A stretch of DNA of 64,000 nt, from NCBI RefSeq assembly GCF_002160765.1, contig NZ_NFLF01000002.1, positions 1 through 64,000 of the forward strand. Direction: 5' to 3'. The DNA comes from Lachnoclostridium sp. An138. GTDB taxonomy: Bacteria > Bacillota > Clostridia > Lachnospirales > Lachnospiraceae. Shown piece by piece: positions 60,231-64,000 of the stretch. The position numbers were made by a program, and so were the translations under genes. The stretch's first letter is position 1. Every line of letters begins with the position of its first letter. Below the pieces are notes generated by a model. The model saw only the letters and a program-made list of their open reading frames with translations. It had not been told where the DNA came from and did no database searches.

Positions 60231-60758
60231 TTACATTTCTATTCCTTTTCGGGCGCTCACCCCTTCGTCGAAGGGATGCTTCACTTTCCTTACCTCCGAC
60301 ACATAATCCGCCAGCTCCAGGAGCTCCGGCGCCGGGTCCCGTCCGGTCAGAGCCACCTCAAGTCCCTCAGGGCGCCCTTTTAAGAAAGCAAGAGCTTTTT
60401 CCCGGTCAATCATCCCGTGGTTATAGGCTGCCATGAATTCATCCATCACCAGAAGAAACGCATTTTCTTCTTTTGCCGTCTGCACAGCCTTGTCAAACAG
60501 TTCCTGGTATGCTGCCCGGGCTTCCGCCTTCTGGTCCTCTGTCATATTCCAGAAAAAACCGAACTGTTTTTCACAGGTGAGCACTGTCACCTGAGGCAGT
60601 TCTCTTAAAATGTTCAGTTCAGAAGATTTACCGTCTTTCAGAAACTGGGTAAGAACTACGTTCTTTCCGCATCCTGCCGCACGGACAGCCAGTCCCATGA
60701 CCGCCGTGGACTTTCCCTTTCCGTCTCCACAGTAAATATGAACACATGATTTTTTCAT
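60231..60758 (-). CDS. cobA: Cob(I)yrinic acid a,c-diamide adenosyltransferase (BtuR/CobO type)
   Basis: 175 residues. P-loop HIYCGDGKGKSTAVMG, conserved GLEVALTGRDP and VVLTQFLKDGKSSE. It transfers the adenosyl group of ATP to cobalt of cob(I)alamin precursors. It is the last gene of the cobalamin block on the minus strand, 63 bp after cbiB. Confidence 0.92.
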   Translation of the reverse strand: MKKSCVHIYCGDGKGKSTAVMGLAVRAAGCGKNVVLTQFLKDGKSSELNILRELPQVTVLTCEKQFGFFWNMTEDQKAEARAAYQELFDKAVQTAKEENAFLLVMDEFMAAYNHGMIDREKALAFLKGRPEGLEVALTGRDPAPELLELADYVSEVRKVKHPFDEGVSARKGIEM

Positions 60759-60821
60759 TTTCCATTTCCTCCTGCCGCTTTTTCCATCACATTGCCTGCC
60801 AGGGTACGTGTCCCCTGACGC

Positions 60822-61790
60822 TTAAAAACAGAGCTCCAGAATTCCGGCTGCCGCTGCCGCAAGCGCCAGAGCCAGGCAGACCGCCGCATACATCAGCCGG
60901 TTGACTCTTCGAATATCTTCATACCCCACCGGACGAAGCGCGTCTCCGATGGTAGGCTTTTTATAAAGCTTTCCGAAATACCAGGCGTCCCCTGCAAGCT
61001 GTACGCCCAGGGATCCCGCTGCGGCAGCCTCTGTCTGGGCGGAATTGGGGCTTGCGTGATTCTTCCGGTCCCGTTTGAAAATCCGCCACGCTCCCTTTAC
61101 GTCAAGGCCCGCAAGAGGGCTTGCCGCTACCAGAAGGAGTCCGCTGATACGGGCGGGAATAAAATTCAGCACATCATCCAGCTTTGCCGAAAAACGCCCG
61201 AAATATAAGTACCTGTCATTCTTATATCCCACCATGGAATCCAGGGTATTCACGGATTTATAGAAGAAACCCAGCACAGGACCTCCCACAGCCAGGAAGA
61301 TAAGAGGAGCCACTACGCCGTCGGAGGAATTCTCCGCCACGGTTTCCACAGCGGCCTTGGCGACGCCCTCTTCCGTCAGCCTCTCCGTATCACGGCCCAC
61401 AATCATGGATACCGCCTTTCTGGCTTTCTCCAGCTCGCCTTCTTTCAGGGCTTCATAAACTCTCATACTCTCTGTCTTCAGCGATTTCGCCGCCAGGATC
61501 TGAAAGCTCCAGAACACCTCCAGCGCGAAAGCCAGCCAGATGGAAATCTTTGCCACCAGAAAGAGAACCAGGGCCGGAACCGCTGTAGAAACAGCCACGA
61601 CAAAAACCGCAAAAAAGACTCCGGCTGTCAGTTCTCCCTTTTCCGACTTCGGAAATACTGCCCGGAAGGGCTTCTCCGCCCAGGCAGTCAGATTTCCTAT
61701 CAGGCGGATCGGATGATAAAGCCACCTGGGATCGCCAAAGGCCAGATCAAGCAGAAACCCCAGAATCAGGGCCAATATGTGAAATCTCAT
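60822..61790 (-). CDS. cbiB: Adenosylcobinamide-phosphate synthase
   Basis: 322 residues with four or five membrane helices. Family motifs: LDLAFGDPRWLYHPIRLIG, shortened to GDPRWLYHPIRLIG, VGRDTERLTEEG, ETVAENSSDGVVAPL and NHASPNSAQTEAAAAGSLGVQL, shortened to NHASPNSAQTEAA. It joins aminopropanol phosphate (or aminopropanol) to cobyric acid. Its start lies within the 3' end of the phosphatase gene (44-nt overlap). Confidence 0.94.
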   Translation of the reverse strand: MRFHILALILGFLLDLAFGDPRWLYHPIRLIGNLTAWAEKPFRAVFPKSEKGELTAGVFFAVFVVAVSTAVPALVLFLVAKISIWLAFALEVFWSFQILAAKSLKTESMRVYEALKEGELEKARKAVSMIVGRDTERLTEEGVAKAAVETVAENSSDGVVAPLIFLAVGGPVLGFFYKSVNTLDSMVGYKNDRYLYFGRFSAKLDDVLNFIPARISGLLLVAASPLAGLDVKGAWRIFKRDRKNHASPNSAQTEAAAAGSLGVQLAGDAWYFGKLYKKPTIGDALRPVGYEDIRRVNRLMYAAVCLALALAAAAAGILELCF

Positions 61791-62391
61791 AAAGCCGAAT
61801 TCCTCCTTTGTCTGTTTCCTGGATACGGACCCGAAAGCCTTCCCCGTTTTTCACCTGCCAGCGGTAAAAGTTTTCTCCGCCCCCGCTCTTCTCCGGTGAA
61901 AGATAGGCAGAAAGAATGCTCATGATTGTTCCTCCATGCACCACGAGGGCCGCACATGTCTGTCCGCCCCGTCCGCGGATATCCTCCAGCACTTCCATAA
62001 AGCCCTTCCGGCACCGCTCCTGAAAGGCTTCCCTGCTTTCCCCGCCGGGAAAAGGCAGAGTCCCTCCGCTGTCAATCCAGGCCTGATACGCCGTATTTCC
62101 GGAAAGCTCTTTATAATTCTTATTTTCAAACGCTCCGAAATCACATTCCCGCAAATCCGGGACAAGCTTCACCGGAATTTCCGGAAACAGAATCTCCGCT
62201 GTCTGCACGCAGCGCTTCAGCGGGCTTGCGTAGACCACATCCGGGCGCGCGGCCGCAAAATCTCTGCCGGCCTTCAGCCGTTTCAGAGCCTCGCGTCCTT
62301 CCTCGCAAAGTTCCTCATCCGTCGTACCGATATAACGGCCCAGCGTATTTCCGTAAGTCTTTCCGTGCCGGATCAGATACAGCTCAGCCAT
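61747..62391 (-). CDS. cobC: Histidine phosphatase, probable alpha-ribazole phosphatase (CobC-like)
   Basis: 214 residues. Phosphoglycerate-mutase fold: LIRHGKT with catalytic His, second His in LVVHGGTIMSI, Arg in SPLKRCVQTAEIL. In a cobalamin cluster it most likely makes alpha-ribazole from its 5'-phosphate. It overlaps cbiB (44 nt) and the short cobU paralogue (8 nt), so all are translated together. Substrate assignment rests on location. Confidence 0.82.
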   Translation of the reverse strand: MAELYLIRHGKTYGNTLGRYIGTTDEELCEEGREALKRLKAGRDFAAARPDVVYASPLKRCVQTAEILFPEIPVKLVPDLRECDFGAFENKNYKELSGNTAYQAWIDSGGTLPFPGGESREAFQERCRKGFMEVLEDIRGRGGQTCAALVVHGGTIMSILSAYLSPEKSGGGENFYRWQVKNGEGFRVRIQETDKGGIRLYEISHIGPDSGVSA

Positions 62392-62770
62392 GCTTGATCA
62401 CCATCCCGATCCCGCAGACCACCCGGTGCACTTCCTCTGCCTCCGCGGCCAGGCGGCAGCAGAGACGGCCTGTGGCCTCCCGCCATTCCCGGTCAAAGGC
62501 TTCCACAGGCACCACGCCGCTTCCCAGCTCATTGCACAGAAGGATGACCGACGGATTTTTCTGTAAGATCCGCTCTGCCATTCCCCCTATGTCCCGGCCT
62601 TCTTTCAGGTTTCTGCGCACAAATTCATGCAGGTGAAAGACGGCCTTCGCCTGACACAGTTCTTCCTCCCCGCAGCAGGCGCCGTCCACAAACTCTTCCT
62701 CTTTCAGGCCAAAGGTCTTTTTGGCATATTCCTTTTTCCCCTGAAACGCTCCTCCGATAATCAGTATCAT
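62384..62770 (-). CDS. Short CobU-like P-loop protein, degenerate
   Basis: 128 residues, versus about 180 for CobU. It keeps the N-terminal GGAFQGKKEYAKK P-loop region and the C-terminal LLCNELGSGVVPVEAFDREWREATGRL, shortened to NELGSGVVPVEAFDRE, the latter shared with CobU. The middle, including the conserved catalytic His, is missing, and the Walker A reads GxxxxGKK, not GK[ST]. It is likely a paralogue that no longer transfers guanylate, or has a helper role; a complete CobU lies at 63541-64000. It is coupled to the phosphatase downstream. Confidence 0.7.
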   Translation of the reverse strand: MILIIGGAFQGKKEYAKKTFGLKEEEFVDGACCGEEELCQAKAVFHLHEFVRRNLKEGRDIGGMAERILQKNPSVILLCNELGSGVVPVEAFDREWREATGRLCCRLAAEAEEVHRVVCGIGMVIKHG

Positions 62771-62779
62771 GATTTTCTC

Positions 62780-63544
62780 CTATATTCTTCCCGCGATAAA
62801 GACGCAGGCCGCCATCACAAGCTCGCACATCTGCACAAAAAAGCCTGCCAGGTCTCCTGTAATGCCCCCAAACTGCTTCATGGACATGCGGAAATATCCG
62901 AAAAACACCAGCCAGCCGCCCACCACAGCCGCCGTCCCAAGCTTCGGGTCCAGAACGCACATCCAGCCCGCCGCCAGAAAGAGCAGCACATACAGGCAGA
63001 ACATGACAATCCGCTCCTGAACCGCATCAGAAAACATGGCCAGCGTCCCTGTCTTCTTCGCGCAGGGAAAAGAGGCTACGCCCAGCCCGCTCATGGCCCG
63101 GGACAGCACAAAACCGCCCGCCAGCACAAGAACTTCTTTCCGATCCAGCTCGCTCCAGACCCCGAAAGCCGCCAGAAAATAGCAGCAGGCCGTGATCACC
63201 GCAAAGGCTCCCGCATGGGAATCTTTCAGGATCTCCAGCTTGCGCTCCCTGGGCTGATAGGAGGAAAGAGCGTCCGCCGTATCCAGAAGACCGTCCAGAT
63301 GGATGCCTCCGGTGACCGCCACCGGAATCAGCACATAGACGGCGCTTTTCAGAATCTCTCCTGCCTGCAGGCGCTCCGAGAGCCACGCCCAGCCCACGGT
63401 CAGCGCTCCGATGACAATTCCGATCAGCGGAAAGAAGCACATCATATAGCGCATGTTTTCCTTTTCCCAGTCCGCCCCTGGCATGGGAATTTTCGAGTAC
63501 ATTGCAAATGCAATTTTAAAGCTGTTCCAAAGCCGTTTCATCAT
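62780..63544 (-). CDS. cobS: Adenosylcobinamide-GDP ribazoletransferase (cobalamin synthase)
   Basis: 254 residues with about six membrane helices. Family motifs GGIHLDGLLDTADAL and KILKDSHAGAFAV-like KLEILKDSHAGAFAV, the Mg2+-binding DGLLDTAD, are intact. It condenses adenosylcobinamide-GDP and alpha-ribazole into adenosylcobalamin (or its phosphate). The start codon overlaps the cobU stop by 4 nt. Met1 or Met2 is possible. Confidence 0.94.
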   Translation of the reverse strand: MMKRLWNSFKIAFAMYSKIPMPGADWEKENMRYMMCFFPLIGIVIGALTVGWAWLSERLQAGEILKSAVYVLIPVAVTGGIHLDGLLDTADALSSYQPRERKLEILKDSHAGAFAVITACCYFLAAFGVWSELDRKEVLVLAGGFVLSRAMSGLGVASFPCAKKTGTLAMFSDAVQERIVMFCLYVLLFLAAGWMCVLDPKLGTAAVVGGWLVFFGYFRMSMKQFGGITGDLAGFFVQMCELVMAACVFIAGRI

Positions 63545-64000
63545 TTACTTCCTTTACTTTTCAGCTGCAGAGGAATCCCGCATACCACTTCCGCCACCTG
63601 GTCTGCCAGAAATGCCAGTTCCCGGTTGATATGTCCCAGCCGTTCCTGATACAGCGCTGTTACTTCATCATATGTAATTCCGTCAGAAAAGATATCGTTG
63701 GTGACGATGACCAGGTGGGCGCTTTTCTCCAGGAGCGCTTTCACACCGGAAAGAACTCTTTCTTCGGTCCCCTCCCCGGCCCCTTCTGTCTCAAACATCT
63801 CATTGGCCGTCAGATTGGACAGGCACTCCAGCAGGACCACGCCTCTTTCCGGAAGCTCCTGATTCTCCAGATTCACATAACATTCTATGGTCTCAAAGCC
63901 TTTGCCGGCTCTGAGCTTTCTGTGGCGCTCCACCCTTCGTTTTCCCTCTTCGCCAAAGGGACGCATGGTCGCAATATAATAAAGGGGAAGCCCCTCTTCT
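63541..64000 (-). CDS. cobU: Adenosylcobinamide kinase / guanylyltransferase (CobU), runs off window
   Basis: About 153 residues visible. From the right edge the frame reads PLYYIATMRPFGEEGKRR, then VERHRKLRAGKGFETIE: YIAT, E-E-x3-R-x2-R-H with the GMP-binding His are diagnostic of CobU. A Met at 63966 lies inside the domain and is not the start; the P-loop is beyond the window. The rest (VLLECLSNLTANEMF, VIVTNDIFSDG) fits the guanylyltransferase fold. First gene visible in this cobalamin block. Confidence 0.88.
   Translation of the reverse strand, partial: EEGLPLYYIATMRPFGEEGKRRVERHRKLRAGKGFETIECYVNLENQELPERGVVLLECLSNLTANEMFETEGAGEGTEERVLSGVKALLEKSAHLVIVTNDIFSDGITYDEVTALYQERLGHINRELAFLADQVAEVVCGIPLQLKSKGSK

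Noticed and set aside
63541-63966. CobU starting at the Met at 63966
   Set aside because: The upstream residues YIAT are a conserved part of CobU, so the gene continues past the window edge.

Overview
The window looks like a chromosome segment from an anaerobic, Gram-positive Bacillota, most likely a Lachnospiraceae-type gut Clostridium relative (inference). Supporting signs are purine-rich ribosome binding sites (AAGGAGG type), an infC-rpmI-rplT operon with a leader attenuator, a DinR/LexA-type SOS box, CIRCE-like and PadR-type promoters, Spo0A-type and HAAS (DUF1700) proteins, and moderate GC content. Almost all genes lie on the minus strand. The plus-strand exceptions are two tRNAs, uppP, a LysR regulator, a C26 amidase, an orphan ABC-2 permease and a Spo0A-C protein. 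I see no rRNA, CRISPR array, prophage or insertion sequence.

Layout. 0-4.2 kb: an Rpn-type nuclease gene, an intact treC, and the remains of a trehalose locus in which the EIIA end of treP and the effector-domain end of treR are joined head to head by an apparent deletion. 4.2-6.1 kb: an ECF sigma / putative anti-sigma / two membrane protein operon whose first gene has no conventional start. 6.2-14.0 kb: a 179-bp palindromic element, then yitT, xpt, a divergent sirtuin, malic enzyme, two rRNA methyltransferases and endonuclease III. 14.2-15.0 kb: an odd tRNA-Val followed by a highly structured noncoding region. 15.1-17.6 kb: a polar amino acid ABC importer. 17.8-24.5 kb: uppP, an aspartate aminotransferase, an HD hydrolase, hom, and a two-gene DNA repair pair behind a LexA box. 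24.7-30.7 kb: Mrp, the Trk potassium system, DUF1653, an AI-2E family protein and an Lrp regulator.

31.0-36.9 kb holds sulfur and metal handling: a siroheme reductase, a CoA-disulfide reductase-rhodanese with a divergent LysR gene, and two CobW GTPases behind a promoter with a CIRCE-like operator. 37.0-38.5 kb is infC-rpmI-rplT with its leader. 38.5-45.2 kb is a three-gene surface module: a membrane Ser/Thr kinase, a small membrane protein and a 1526-residue protein with about eleven Ig-like repeats. 45.4-49.5 kb is a MacAB-type export operon behind a perfect 36-bp palindrome. 49.6-51.3 kb has two convergent peptidase or amidase genes. 51.6-56.7 kb has a two-component system behind TGTAAGAA direct repeats and a PadR-HAAS-exported protein operon. 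56.8-60.0 kb has tRNA-Trp, the orphan permease, the Spo0A-C protein and a second Rpn-type protein. 60.2-64.0 kb is the late cobalamin pathway (cobU, cobS, a short cobU paralogue, a CobC-like phosphatase, cbiB, cobA) and runs off the right edge.

The observations I rate highest are the treP/treR deletion junction, the CIRCE-like operator on metal-chaperone GTPases, the sigma factor without a conventional start (AUU start or a one-base frameshift), the kinase/Ig-repeat operon, and the multibranched structured region near 14.8 kb. All functions are inferred by reading translated sequence and motifs; no database search was run.
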